Assembly (NCBI RefSeq): GCF_021390535.1
Contig: NZ_JAJUXG010000005.1
Coordinates: forward strand, 124,001-188,000
DNA: 64,000 bases
Origin: Dyadobacter sp. CY312
GTDB lineage: Bacteria; Bacteroidota; Bacteroidia; Cytophagales; Spirosomataceae
Direction of reading: 5' to 3'
The notes beneath the pieces were generated by a model, which made no database searches, had not been told where the DNA came from, and saw only the letters and a program-made list of their open reading frames with translations. Of this stretch, positions 27,561-36,294 are shown piece after piece (the first letter of the stretch is position 1; every line of letters starts with the position of its first letter). The position numbers were made by a program, and so were the translations under genes.

Positions 27561-27803
27561 ATGTTAGCTAAAAATTTCACACTGCTTTTCTATCTCAAAA
27601 AGCGCAGCAACTATGTCTCAGGTAACCTTCCTGTATACATGCGGATTTCAATCAATGGTACCAGAAGCGAAATGTCGATGGGTCGCGATTGCGATCCTGA
27701 AAAATAGAATACTATGTCTGGTAGAAAAACCGGCACGAAATCCGACACCAAGGAACCTGTGATTGAAAATAAATCCAACAATGGGCTTTATGAAGTTTCG
27801 TAG
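27561..27803 (+). pseudogene. Tyrosine recombinase (integrase) N-terminal remnant
   Basis: The translation FTLLFYLKKRSNYVSGNLPV, then YMRISINGTRSEMSMGRDCD, matches the arm-DNA-binding domain that opens Bacteroidota tyrosine recombinases (FYLKK...G..P(I/V)Y.RI..NG.R.E.S.GR). A TAG at 27705-27707 replaces the conserved Trp codon after DPEK. Beyond it the same frame continues recognisably as GRKTGTKSDTKE and then loses similarity, ending at TAG 27801-27803. The catalytic R-H-R-Y domain is gone. It lies 250 bases after tRNA-Asp, the classic place for an integrated element. Confidence 0.75.
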
Positions 27804-27927
27804 TACAATAAGAGTGGGCATTGGGAAAAATGATACCGTTCAATACTGCCTTATCCTATAACAATGCCAGCGTTAGCATGCAGAAATGGGAAAAAGAGAA
27901 TAATTTAAAGTAGTTTTAAATCCAATT
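27804..27927. other. Remnant sequence after the integrase fragment
   Basis: A 27-codon open frame (27830-27913) ends in SVSMQKWEKENNLK. It looks like the tail of a longer lost protein, but I cannot assign it. Confidence 0.25.
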
Positions 27928-28503
27928 ATGCACAATCAACTTATTCAACTTATAACGCAAGGCGTTGAACTTTCTGACATGGAAAGGGATTTGTGCGTAC
28001 TCTATTTTGAACCGGTTTTATATCCGAAAAACAGACTGATTGAAGAAGAAGGAAAAATACCCGGATACTTGTATTTTGTTGTGTCAGGTTTTGTTCGCCT
28101 GTTTCATTATAATGATAAGGGCGATGAAGTGACTACACATATCAATTGTCCTCCTGGTTTCATTACTTCTTATACTCATTTTGCCAGCCAGGGCAAATCT
28201 GATGAAAACCTGGAATGCATTACTGAATGTGAGCTTTTACGCATTACAAAGATGGATCTTGATCAGCTTATCCAACAAAGCCCCGCATTCAAAGATTTCA
28301 GTTTTTTGGTATTTCAGCAATCTTTATCCTACAATGAAAAACGCGCCAAAGAACTGGCGACACTTAGTGCAGAACAGCGTTATTTAAAACTGATGGATGA
28401 GCACCCCGAAGTACTGCATAATGTTCCGATGCAGTATATTGCCTCTTTCTTAGGGATGAACCCTAAAAGTTTGAGCCGTATCCGCAAACAGATCATTAGG
28501 TAA
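27928..28503 (+). CDS. Crp/Fnr family transcriptional regulator
   Basis: A 191-residue regulator with an N-terminal cyclic-nucleotide-binding-like fold (PKNRLIEEEGKIPGYLYFVV then SGFVRLFHYNDKGDEVTTHI) and a C-terminal winged helix (RYLKLMDEHPEVLHNVPMQY, IASFLGMNPKSLSRIRKQI). The sensory domain lacks the cAMP-binding Arg-Ser pair, as in many Bacteroidota members, so the ligand is unknown. It is 64 bases upstream of the epimerase gene and probably controls it. Confidence 0.88.
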   Translation: MHNQLIQLITQGVELSDMERDLCVLYFEPVLYPKNRLIEEEGKIPGYLYFVVSGFVRLFHYNDKGDEVTTHINCPPGFITSYTHFASQGKSDENLECITECELLRITKMDLDQLIQQSPAFKDFSFLVFQQSLSYNEKRAKELATLSAEQRYLKLMDEHPEVLHNVPMQYIASFLGMNPKSLSRIRKQIIR

Positions 28504-28567
28504 CAATTGTGAAGTGATTTTGAAGATACAAGGCTGAACTTTGTCTTATCATTTAAAAACAATTGAT

Positions 28568-29578
28568 ATGACAAATAAGAATTTAGTATTGGTCTCTGGT
28601 GCAAACGGGCATTTGGGAAATAACCTTGTGCGACTACTCATAAAGAAAGGATTTCAGGTTAGGGCCACGGTTCGCAATTTCAAAAATAAAGACTGTTTCA
28701 AAGATTTGGACTGTGAAGTAGTTCAGGCTGATATTACGGACAAGGCTTCATTCGTAAAAGCCTTGCAAGGAGTTGAAACGTTTTATGCAGTAGGTGCTGC
28801 TTTCAAATTGTGGGCAAAAGATCCAAAAAAGGAAATCTACGATGTTAATATGGATGGAACCCGCAATACGATAGAAGCTGCCGTAGAAGCCGGTGTAAAA
28901 AGAATTGTTTATGTGAGTTCTATTGCAGCCTTAGACTACACCAATCTGCCCACCAAAGAAAGCAACGGTTATAATTCCGACCGCAGGGATATGTATTACA
29001 ATTCTAAAAATGATGGTGAAAAGCTCGCCTTTCAACGGGCAAAAGAATTGGGAATAGAACTGGTATCCGTTATGCCCGGAGCAATGATAGGCAGTGAAGC
29101 CTTTCTTCCTTTGAATGTATCTTATGGCGTGCTGCAACTGATTTTAAACAAACAGATCCCGATGGATACGAAGATTACATTGAACTGGGTAGATGTCAAG
29201 GATGTAGCAGAAGGCTGTTACCTTGCAGCACAGAAAGGACGTCCGGGCGAACGTTATATCCTCGCCAACGAAAAATGTATGACCATTACGGATACTACCA
29301 AACTTGCTCAAAAACTTTACCCCGAACTGAAACTCAAAGTACCTGGTTCTGTTCCTAAATTCGTATTGTACGCAATCGCAGGCTTTATGGAATTTTCAGC
29401 AAAGTTGAGCGGAAAACCTCCTGTAATTACAACAAAAGATATTGCTATGTTCTCCGGATTGCAACAGGATTTTGATATTTCCAAGTCAAGAAATGAATTG
29501 GGTTTTAATCCGAAAAAACCGGAACAAGCTGTGAAAGAAGCATTAGCTTACCTGATGGAAAACAAGCATTTGCTTTAA
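28568..29578 (+). CDS. NAD-dependent epimerase / dihydroflavonol-4-reductase-like SDR
   Basis: A 336-residue extended SDR. The cofactor loop VSGANGHLGNNLVR (residues 10-23), the VNMDGTRNTIEAAVEAGVKR segment, VYVSSIAALD, and an active-site YYNSKNDGEKLA are present; the second half shows LNWVDVKDVAEGCYLAAQKG and GERYILA. It reduces or epimerises a keto or sugar substrate with NAD(P)H; the substrate is unknown. The frame opens at 28541, but ATG 28568 (MTNKNLVLVSG) puts the Rossmann motif in its usual place. Paired with the Crp/Fnr gene. Confidence 0.88.
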   Translation: MTNKNLVLVSGANGHLGNNLVRLLIKKGFQVRATVRNFKNKDCFKDLDCEVVQADITDKASFVKALQGVETFYAVGAAFKLWAKDPKKEIYDVNMDGTRNTIEAAVEAGVKRIVYVSSIAALDYTNLPTKESNGYNSDRRDMYYNSKNDGEKLAFQRAKELGIELVSVMPGAMIGSEAFLPLNVSYGVLQLILNKQIPMDTKITLNWVDVKDVAEGCYLAAQKGRPGERYILANEKCMTITDTTKLAQKLYPELKLKVPGSVPKFVLYAIAGFMEFSAKLSGKPPVITTKDIAMFSGLQQDFDISKSRNELGFNPKKPEQAVKEALAYLMENKHLL

Positions 29579-29686
29579 ATGATTTTAGGTTCTTGAATGT
29601 GCCCTAATTAGTTATAACAGAACGAGTACCTTATTTCTGACCTCTTTGGCATTTTCTTTTTTCTTCATTTTATTGGAAAGCCCTTT

Positions 29687-29715
29687 CGCAAACGTCCCCG
29701 CGGAAGACGTTTGCG
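29687..29715. repeat. Perfect inverted repeat behind the epimerase gene
   Basis: CGCAAACGTC (29687-29696) pairs with GACGTTTGCG (29706-29715) around CCCGCGGAA, itself GC-palindromic. No T run follows. It may be a repeat element or a protein-binding site. Confidence 0.45.
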
Positions 29716-29852
29716 GGACACGCTGCTTCACCAGCGCTTCTGTGGCACCTGGTAGCTATTTTACCATTTTGTGGTTTTTTGGCGATCCAACACCTGGGTG
29801 GATGTAATCTGATGACATCAATCTGATGTAGATTTAACTTGCTTATCGATAA

Positions 29853-30755
29853 TTAGGTGCCAGCGTAATTTTTGTTGCGCTGCTTTGATCTGAATAGATT
29901 TCTTCCGACGTTGAGTTCTGAGATCAGTGTAGCAGCAAAGATAAGTATGCCGCCGAAAAACAATCGCCAGGACAGCATTTCTCCCAATAGGTAAAAAGCA
30001 GCAATAGCACCAAAGATCGGTTCAAACAAATAGATGATCGATACTCTTTCTGCGCTCAGGTATCGCTGAGAAAGATTGGATACAGTATACATGTATGCAG
30101 TAGAGAACACAGCACAAAAAACAACTCCTATCCAAAAGTTGGTATTTTGAGGCATCCAGTCGGCCTGACTGTCACCCAGCGCCAGGCAACCTATGAGTAC
30201 GGTACAAGCCGCGAACATGGGCACAACGGTAGCGATGATATTCCCGGACTTTGAATACAGCTCCACCCTGATGAGGTAGACAGCGAAACCTACGGCGCCC
30301 GTCAGGGTATACAAATCTCCTATATGGACCGAGAAGCTGGAAGTGACGCATATTACGGATAGCCCCGCCAGTGCAACCATTGCAGCCAGCCATACCCTGA
30401 CCGGGGCGACAGTCCTGTGAAAAAAAGTTTTAATTACAGGTATGATTACTACACTCATCCCTGCGACAAAGGCGGCCTGTGAAGCCGAAGTGCGCATGAT
30501 CCCCTGTGTTTGTAGATATATACCGAATAAAAGTGGGACCGATAGCACAACTCCATTCCTTACTGACTTCCAGTTGGTCTTTTTGAACTGCCCGGCAAAA
30601 ATAAGAGAAAGAATTACGGTCGCAGTCAGGAAGCGATAAAATAAAAAGGTGGATGCAGAGAAATGACCTACTGCCAGTTTGGTTACGGAAAATGATATGC
30701 CCCAAAACGCGGTGCCGAAAATCAGCAACAATATGTATAGATTCTTTTTCTCCAT
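29853..30755 (-). CDS. EamA/DMT-superfamily transporter
   Basis: A 300-residue inner-membrane protein with ten hydrophobic helices in two EamA halves: residues 5-135 (AFWGISFSVTKLAVGHFSAS) and 150-290 (VIYLFEPIFGAIAAFYLLGE). Members export amino acids, metabolites or nucleotide sugars. The frame is open to 30797, overlapping the GNAT gene by 28 bases; ATG 30755 (MEKKNLYILLLIFG) gives a normal start 14 bases after that gene's stop. The two are probably one operon. Confidence 0.9.
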   Translation of the reverse strand: MEKKNLYILLLIFGTAFWGISFSVTKLAVGHFSASTFLFYRFLTATVILSLIFAGQFKKTNWKSVRNGVVLSVPLLFGIYLQTQGIMRTSASQAAFVAGMSVVIIPVIKTFFHRTVAPVRVWLAAMVALAGLSVICVTSSFSVHIGDLYTLTGAVGFAVYLIRVELYSKSGNIIATVVPMFAACTVLIGCLALGDSQADWMPQNTNFWIGVVFCAVFSTAYMYTVSNLSQRYLSAERVSIIYLFEPIFGAIAAFYLLGEMLSWRLFFGGILIFAATLISELNVGRNLFRSKQRNKNYAGT

Positions 30756-30769
30756 TTTCGATTTTATTG

Positions 30770-31834
30770 TCAAACTCCAAAAGCTAATTGTTCCCATTCC
30801 GCTTTATTGATCTCGTATACAAAATTGAGCTTAGGTGCCTCTCCAAAGTAAGTCACCTCCTGCTCGCCGACCTTTATCGCACCCAAACGGTTGATTGCTA
30901 TTTGTGAACGAATGTTTTCCGCCCCGATATGGAAAGACACAGAGTCGACAAACTGAAAGGCATGGTTCAGCATCAAGGTTTTGGCCATCTGATTGATGCC
31001 TTTGCCCCAGTATGCTGTTGCCAAAAAAGTATAACCTATAAAAATGCTATTTCTTTCGCTGTTGTAATCGTAAAAACGAGAACTGCCGATCGCCATTCCG
31101 GTCGCTTTATCAACGATACGAAATGCACCTCCGCTTTGCATGGCTCCCTTAAAAAATGTCAGGAATACCTCCTTTTTCCAGCGGTCTTTGTTAGGATGCT
31201 GCGACCAGATTTCCGGATCTGCGGCCACTGTATATAACGTCTGAAAATCTTCATCCTTTAAAGGATAAATTTCAATGCGGTCATTTTCCAGAATTGGTTG
31301 TAAATTAATATATCTGTGAACATACTTCTTCATCATGATATCGGTCTGTTCATCGTCGCCAAGCTTAAAGATGTGCTTGTCAAACGCTACAAAACCGTTC
31401 TTCTCATAAAAGCGTATTGCCCTGGGGTTTTCCTCCCAGACACCCAACCACACGTAAGTTGATTGTAATTCCTGCGATACCTGCATTGCCTTATCATAAA
31501 GCAACTGGCCAACTTTTTTACCATGATAGCCGGATAGCACATAGATTCGCTCAATTTCGAGTGCATTATCTGATTCAGCTTCTGTTTGCGCGTTTCCGGT
31601 ATTCAACTTCAAATAACCGATTACCTGACCATCGAGCAGCGCGAAGTAAAACTGTGAAGCTATATTACTCACTTCTCTTGTCAGTTTATTGATATCAAAC
31701 TGTTCCCGTAGGTATTTTGCCATATTTTCGGCACTGTTGCTATCTGCAAAGGTCTCGGCGAAAGTTTGCCTGCCTATTTGCCGAAGGGATTCTATATCGC
31801 CAAGGGTCACCTTCCTGATTACTATATTTTCCAT
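30770..31834 (-). CDS. Fused double GNAT acetyltransferase
   Basis: A 354-residue protein with two acetyl-CoA-dependent N-acetyltransferase folds. Residues 1-170 resemble PaiA/SpeG-like enzymes (IRKVTLGDIESLRQIGRQTF; acetyl-CoA loop LSGYHGKKVGQLLYDKAMQV, then NPRAIRFYEKNGF). Residues 175-354 resemble RimJ/RimL-type protein acetyltransferases (IEIYPLKDEDFQTLYTVAAD; loop TAYWGKGINQMAKTLMLNHA, then IRSQIAINRLGA). Each usually exists as a separate gene. The substrates are unknown; the linked EamA exporter might move the product or the antimetabolite. Confidence 0.88.
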   Translation of the reverse strand: MENIVIRKVTLGDIESLRQIGRQTFAETFADSNSAENMAKYLREQFDINKLTREVSNIASQFYFALLDGQVIGYLKLNTGNAQTEAESDNALEIERIYVLSGYHGKKVGQLLYDKAMQVSQELQSTYVWLGVWEENPRAIRFYEKNGFVAFDKHIFKLGDDEQTDIMMKKYVHRYINLQPILENDRIEIYPLKDEDFQTLYTVAADPEIWSQHPNKDRWKKEVFLTFFKGAMQSGGAFRIVDKATGMAIGSSRFYDYNSERNSIFIGYTFLATAYWGKGINQMAKTLMLNHAFQFVDSVSFHIGAENIRSQIAINRLGAIKVGEQEVTYFGEAPKLNFVYEINKAEWEQLAFGV

Positions 31835-32071
31835 GGTTTGCTTATTGTAAATTTAATTTGATATTTTAATAGGGCATATGGCTTAGATTCCGATAATGAA
31901 AGCAAAGCACGTGTTTAAAAGCAGTAGTCTAAAAAATATAACCGGCCCTTTCAAACACCAGTATTCCACTACCTTCCCTACGGAGCCGACACCTTTCCAA
32001 AGTGCACAAGGCTGTTCCCGATGGGCAGCGTCTTGGTCGTTTTAATTGACAGCCCCATGCACACGCATTGC

Positions 32072-32530
32072 TTATAACGGCAGTGTAAATCTTACCTTAT
32101 CCTTGCCGATACCACCTATACGCTTGTAAAACTTGATCGCTCTTTCATTGAAGTCAGGGGTTTGCCACTGCATGTTGACACAGTTACGGGTTCGTCCAAC
32201 TTCTTTAACCGTTTCCATTAATACCTGCCCGATACCATAGCTCCGGAAATCATCTTCCAGGTACAGACAATCCAGGTAAACAAACCATGCTGCATCCCAG
32301 GTGGAATAGTCAAAAGTATAGGTCGCATAGCCAATCACTTGTCCGTTCACTTCTGATACGATACAATGGAGTGGTACCTGTTCACCAAATAATGCGGCTT
32401 TTAATCTTTCTTGCTTATCGGTTTTGGTATAATCCGACTTTTCAAATGTTGCGTGCTTCTCAATTAGTTGCATCAGTTTATCCAGATCTGTCGGTATACA
32501 AGCCCTTATCAGGTATTCGATTTGTTTCAT
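32072..32530 (-). CDS. GNAT family N-acetyltransferase
   Basis: A 152-residue single GNAT domain close to diamine/spermidine acetyltransferase-like proteins: IRACIPTDLDKLMQLIEKHA, IVSEVNGQVIGYATYTF, the segment AWFVYLDCLYLEDDFRSYGI, acetyl-CoA loop RSYGIGQVLMETVKEV and DFNERAIKFYKRIG. It is divergent from a LysR regulator that probably controls it. Confidence 0.88.
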   Translation of the reverse strand: MKQIEYLIRACIPTDLDKLMQLIEKHATFEKSDYTKTDKQERLKAALFGEQVPLHCIVSEVNGQVIGYATYTFDYSTWDAAWFVYLDCLYLEDDFRSYGIGQVLMETVKEVGRTRNCVNMQWQTPDFNERAIKFYKRIGGIGKDKVRFTLPL

Positions 32531-32587
32531 TATTATTCAATTTCGAGAATAAACATTTGTGACCGGCACAATATGCCTTCACATATA

Positions 32588-32635
32588 CAAAGTTACCGCA
32601 TTGATTAATTCAGTAAAATGCTATATTGTCATATA
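32588..32635. promoter_or_regulatory. Divergent promoter/operator of GNAT and LysR genes
   Basis: TAACTTTG on the minus strand (32595-32588) matches the -7 consensus for the GNAT gene. A near-palindrome TATATTGTCATATA (32622-32635) lies 20 bases before the LysR ATG at 32656, a usual position for LysR autoregulation. Confidence 0.5.
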
Positions 32636-32655
32636 CTAATGCTTAAATTGCATCA

Positions 32656-33510
32656 ATGGACATTCAACAAATTAAATACTTCCTGGCATTGGCGCAGGAG
32701 CTGCACTTTTGGAAGACTGCCGGAAAGATGAATATTACGCAATCTGCTTTAAGCCGTCATATTCAGTCATTGGAGCGCGAGTTAGATGTTCCGTTATTTG
32801 ATCGCGATAAACGAAACGTGAAGCTGACACCGGCCGGAATGTTTTTGAAAGACAAGTGGGAAAATGAAATCAATAAGCTTGATTTTCTTCATCAAACAGC
32901 AAGGGAAATTCAGTTGGGTAAAAGTGGCACTGTAAAAATCGCCTATCCTGATTCTATCTCAGCATCCATTTTGCCTGATATAGTTCAGACTATTATTGGT
33001 GCTTTTCCCAGGCTTAAAATTGAACTTGTACAGCTCTACGAAAACCAGCAGCAGTACCTTTTGAACTACAAAGTTGATCTTGTACTCACCAGAGATATTA
33101 CTTCTAATAAGGAAGTAAGCACCAAAAAAATACAAACTGAACAACTGTCAATCGTTGTTCCTGAAAAACATGCTTACAAGCAATTCAGTGATTTGTCGGC
33201 AGCTACCCTTAGGCTACAAAAGTTTATCCTTATACCTGACGGCAACGATAGCAGCTATAATCAACTTATTGAGCAGGTTTTTGCTTCCTACAATATCGTT
33301 CCAGACATTTATCTGCATTGTGAATTCGGTTCGACCATTCTTGCCCTGGTAAAAAGAGGGTTAGGAATTTCAATACTTCCCAATTCTTACCAAAAGCATG
33401 AAGTACCGGGTATCAGGTTTATTCAGCTACCTTTTGAGACGGATCTGTTTTTAAACTGGCGAACAGAAGATGCTAACCCGGTAATCATAAATGTTTTAAA
33501 GCTGATTTGA
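32656..33510 (+). CDS. LysR family transcriptional regulator
   Basis: A 284-residue regulator. The N-terminal winged helix (IQQIKYFLALAQELHFWKTA, MNITQSALSRHIQSLERELD, PLFDRDKRNVKLTPAG) is intact and the substrate-binding domain follows (GTVKIAYPDSISASILPDIV to the C-terminus). It is divergent from the GNAT gene at 32530, with a palindromic candidate operator between them. The inducer is not predictable. Confidence 0.9.
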   Translation: MDIQQIKYFLALAQELHFWKTAGKMNITQSALSRHIQSLERELDVPLFDRDKRNVKLTPAGMFLKDKWENEINKLDFLHQTAREIQLGKSGTVKIAYPDSISASILPDIVQTIIGAFPRLKIELVQLYENQQQYLLNYKVDLVLTRDITSNKEVSTKKIQTEQLSIVVPEKHAYKQFSDLSAATLRLQKFILIPDGNDSSYNQLIEQVFASYNIVPDIYLHCEFGSTILALVKRGLGISILPNSYQKHEVPGIRFIQLPFETDLFLNWRTEDANPVIINVLKLI

Positions 33511-33640
33511 ATTGACAATTCCATTCCTTGCTTACTCCCGACAGAATTCCTCAGTTTAGGGACTTTTTTGATTATTAAATTAAGCATCTAGCCAATAACC
33601 CTTTTATAGAGGTGGGGCGTTAAGCAGTCATATAAAAGCA

Positions 33641-33748
33641 ATGGAAATTCAAAGAGCTCATCCAACTTGGAAACATACTACGCCATACTTTAAATCACAA
33701 CATGTTTATGACGACTGGATTCGGGAACGTAAAAAAAATGGGCTATGA
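33641..33748 (+). CDS. Short ORF coupled to a lipoprotein gene (possible toxin tail remnant)
   Basis: A 35-codon ORF rich in aromatic and basic residues (MEIQRAHPTWKHTTPYFKSQ, ending DDWIRERKKNGL). Its TGA overlaps the next ATG as ATGA, so it is translationally coupled to the lipoprotein behind it. The composition looks like the C-terminal end of a larger secreted toxin, but I cannot assign a family and the ORF could be chance. Confidence 0.35.
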   Translation: MEIQRAHPTWKHTTPYFKSQHVYDDWIRERKKNGL

Positions 33749-34287
33749 TAAAATATAAATTTTGTATTCTAATAATATGCGCTTTTTGGGGGTGCCAGAA
33801 AAAAAACATAGGTGAAGTTACATTTAAGAACTGTTCAGGCAAAGTAGTCATGGATTATGAGCGAGAGGTTGATTTCAATGATGGTCCACAAGGGTTTTTA
33901 AATATTGAAATATTTAATGATACAGATAAAGACACCGTATTCACCCCAATTTATGATACTAGTTCGAGGGCACCCGACGAAAATTCGAGCTTTGAACTAG
34001 TAGTTGATTTGGATAGCCTACACTTAAGTGGTCGACGTTTCACTATTGGAAAACAAGGTTATGGAAATAATTATGAACTGATACTTTATTTTAAAGAAAT
34101 TGAGGAAGATAGTAGACCGGATTACATTACTGACTCTACCTATTACAAAAACAAACTGATCAGATGTTTGGAAAAGGGAGAGGTGATTTTTACGGATTAT
34201 AGAAGTAAAAAAATTGCTCATATACCCAAGGCTCCTGGCTTTAAAATTGTAACTGACTGGCAGCCATATCCAGTTAATTCACGTTAA
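33745..34287 (+). CDS. Hypothetical lipoprotein (candidate immunity protein)
   Basis: A 180-residue lipoprotein (signal ICAFWGC, Cys17) of unknown family, acidic and beta-rich with repeated Asp clusters. The base composition is more AT-rich than most neighbours. The 4-base overlap with the preceding 35-codon ORF suggests an original toxin-tail/immunity pair in which the toxin part has been lost; this is inference from arrangement alone. Confidence 0.5.
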   Translation: MIKYKFCILIICAFWGCQKKNIGEVTFKNCSGKVVMDYEREVDFNDGPQGFLNIEIFNDTDKDTVFTPIYDTSSRAPDENSSFELVVDLDSLHLSGRRFTIGKQGYGNNYELILYFKEIEEDSRPDYITDSTYYKNKLIRCLEKGEVIFTDYRSKKIAHIPKAPGFKIVTDWQPYPVNSR

Positions 34288-34431
34288 TAACTTTAAAAGT
34301 CCAATTGCAGCAGCTAAAATAGGTTAAGAAAGTGAAAATATTTACAGCTAACGCTCTATGCAAGAAGTCGCACGGGCTAGCTTCTGATCTCATCTAAAAC
34401 GGTCCCAACGCTCAAAAGTTGATTTTTTTCG

Positions 34432-34460
34432 TTGCTTTCAGGTGTATCATTGTACCTTTG
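34432..34460 (+). promoter_or_regulatory. Promoter of the ABC-F gene
   Basis: TTG at 34432-34434 and TACCTTTG at 34453-34460 are separated by 18 bases, an almost exact match to the Bacteroidota TTG-N19-TAnnTTTG promoter. Transcription would start close to the ATG at 34481. Confidence 0.65.
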
Positions 34461-34480
34461 CGGCTTCAAAAAATTAGAAG

Positions 34481-36118
34481 ATGATTACAGTTGAAAATTT
34501 GGCCGTTGAATTTAGCGGTTCTGTCCTTTTTAGCGAAGTTTCCTTCGTTATAAACCCTACCGACAAAATTGCCCTGATGGGTAAAAATGGAGCGGGTAAA
34601 TCCACAATGATGAAAATTATTGCTGGTGAGCAAAAAGCGAATCGGGGGCATGTGCGTGCACCAAAGGACGCCGTAATCGCTTATTTGCCGCAACATTTAC
34701 TTACCGAAGATAACTGTACCGTTTTCGAAGAAGCAGCCAAAGCATTCAAGCAGGTTTTTGAAATGCGTACCGAAATGGAAAGGCTGAATCTTGCGCTCGA
34801 AACCCGTACAGACTATGAGAGCGATGAATACATGGCGATCATCGAACAGGTTACCGAGATCGGTGAAAAATATTATCAGCTCGAAGAGGTCAATTACGAC
34901 GCAGAGGTTGAGAAAGCCCTCAAAGGATTAGGATTCAGGCCGGAGGATTTTCACAGACAAACCAAGGAGTTCAGTGGCGGATGGCGTATGCGGATTGAAC
35001 TTGCCAAAATATTATTGCAAAAGCCGGATCTTATTTTATTAGATGAGCCTACAAACCATATTGATATTGAATCGGTGATGTGGCTGGAAGACTTTTTGGT
35101 AAATAAGGCCAATGCAGTGATGGTAATTTCCCACGACCGTGCTTTCATCGACAACATTACCAACCGCACGATTGAGGTAACCATGGGCCGGATATTTGAC
35201 TATAAAGCAAACTATTCGCATTATCTGGTACTGCGTGAGGAGCGTAGGTCGCATCAGGTAAAGGCCTATCAGGAGCAGCAGAAAATGATTGCGGACAACA
35301 TGCAGTTTATTGAACGTTTCCGCGGTACCTACTCCAAAACCAATCAGGTTTCGTCCCGCGAACGCATGTTGGAAAAACTGGAAATTATTGAGATTGATGA
35401 AATTGACAATTCAGCACTGAAGCTTCGTTTTCCACCTTCGCCTAGGTCAGGTGACTATCCGGTTACGGTGAAAGACGTGTCAAAGTCATACGGGGATCAT
35501 GTTGTATTCAAAAATGCAAGCATGTCTATTTCAAGAGGGGAGAAGGTATCGTTCGTAGGCCGGAATGGTGAAGGTAAGTCTACGATGATTAAGGCAATTA
35601 TGGGTCAGATCGATGTGGAAGGAACCTGCCAGCTTGGACACAATGTGAAGGTTGGCTATTTTGCACAAAACCAGGCATCTCTACTGGATCCTAATCTGAC
35701 TATTTTTCAAACGGTTGACGAGGTAGCGGAAGGAGATGTCAGAACCCAGATCAAAAACATTCTGGGAGCTTTTATGTTCCAGGGTGAAGATATCGACAAG
35801 AAAGTGAGTGTATTGTCGGGCGGAGAAAAAACGCGGCTTGCCATGGTCAAGTTGCTGCTGGAACCTGTAAACCTGTTAATTCTCGATGAGCCTACGAACC
35901 ACCTGGATTTAAAATCGAAGGATGTTTTGAAGGAAGCACTCAGAAATTTTGACGGTACGTTGGTACTCGTTTCCCACGACCGCGATTTCTTGCAAGGCTT
36001 GTCCCAAAAAGTGTTCGAGTTTAAAGACAAACGTGTAATCGAGCATTTCGAAACTATTGACGCATTTCTGGAACGTAACCGGATCAAAAGTATAGCAGAT
36101 CTGCAACTTGCGAAGTAA
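34481..36118 (+). CDS. ABC-F family ATPase (YbiT-like translation factor)
   Basis: A 545-residue soluble protein with two ABC ATPase cassettes and no membrane domain. First cassette: GKNGAGKST (Walker A, residues 35-43), FSGGWRMRIELAKILL, LILLDEPTNHID. Second: GRNGEGKST, LSGGEKTRLAMVKLLL, LILDEPTNHLD. Between them lies the basic ABC-F linker (HSHYLVLREERRSHQVKAYQ with TNQVSSRERMLEKLE). Such proteins bind the ribosomal E site and relieve stalls or confer antibiotic resistance; the sequence looks like the housekeeping Uup/YbiT branch. Single gene with its own promoter and terminator. Confidence 0.93.
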   Translation: MITVENLAVEFSGSVLFSEVSFVINPTDKIALMGKNGAGKSTMMKIIAGEQKANRGHVRAPKDAVIAYLPQHLLTEDNCTVFEEAAKAFKQVFEMRTEMERLNLALETRTDYESDEYMAIIEQVTEIGEKYYQLEEVNYDAEVEKALKGLGFRPEDFHRQTKEFSGGWRMRIELAKILLQKPDLILLDEPTNHIDIESVMWLEDFLVNKANAVMVISHDRAFIDNITNRTIEVTMGRIFDYKANYSHYLVLREERRSHQVKAYQEQQKMIADNMQFIERFRGTYSKTNQVSSRERMLEKLEIIEIDEIDNSALKLRFPPSPRSGDYPVTVKDVSKSYGDHVVFKNASMSISRGEKVSFVGRNGEGKSTMIKAIMGQIDVEGTCQLGHNVKVGYFAQNQASLLDPNLTIFQTVDEVAEGDVRTQIKNILGAFMFQGEDIDKKVSVLSGGEKTRLAMVKLLLEPVNLLILDEPTNHLDLKSKDVLKEALRNFDGTLVLVSHDRDFLQGLSQKVFEFKDKRVIEHFETIDAFLERNRIKSIADLQLAK

Positions 36119-36168
36119 ATAACTACCAGTATGTGATGTGACATTTCACTTGAAAAACACATATTTCC

Positions 36169-36211
36169 AAAAATCCTGTGAATATTACATTTGCAGGATT
36201 TTTCTTTTTTT
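36169..36211 (+). terminator. Terminator of the ABC-F gene
   Basis: AAAAATCCTG (36169-36178) pairs with CAGGATTTTT (36194-36203), followed by CTTTTTTT. It lies 50 bases behind the ABC-F stop. Confidence 0.8.
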
Positions 36212-36294
36212 ACCACCAACTTTTCATGTGTTTCTGAAAAGCTTAGAAGAACCAACTGCCGGCTGCCTGGATTGCAGGTGATGGTGTCTGTTCT

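Noticed and set aside
31835..32071. Possible gene in the gap between the two GNAT genes
   Set aside because: All frames carry stops and no conserved motif is visible.
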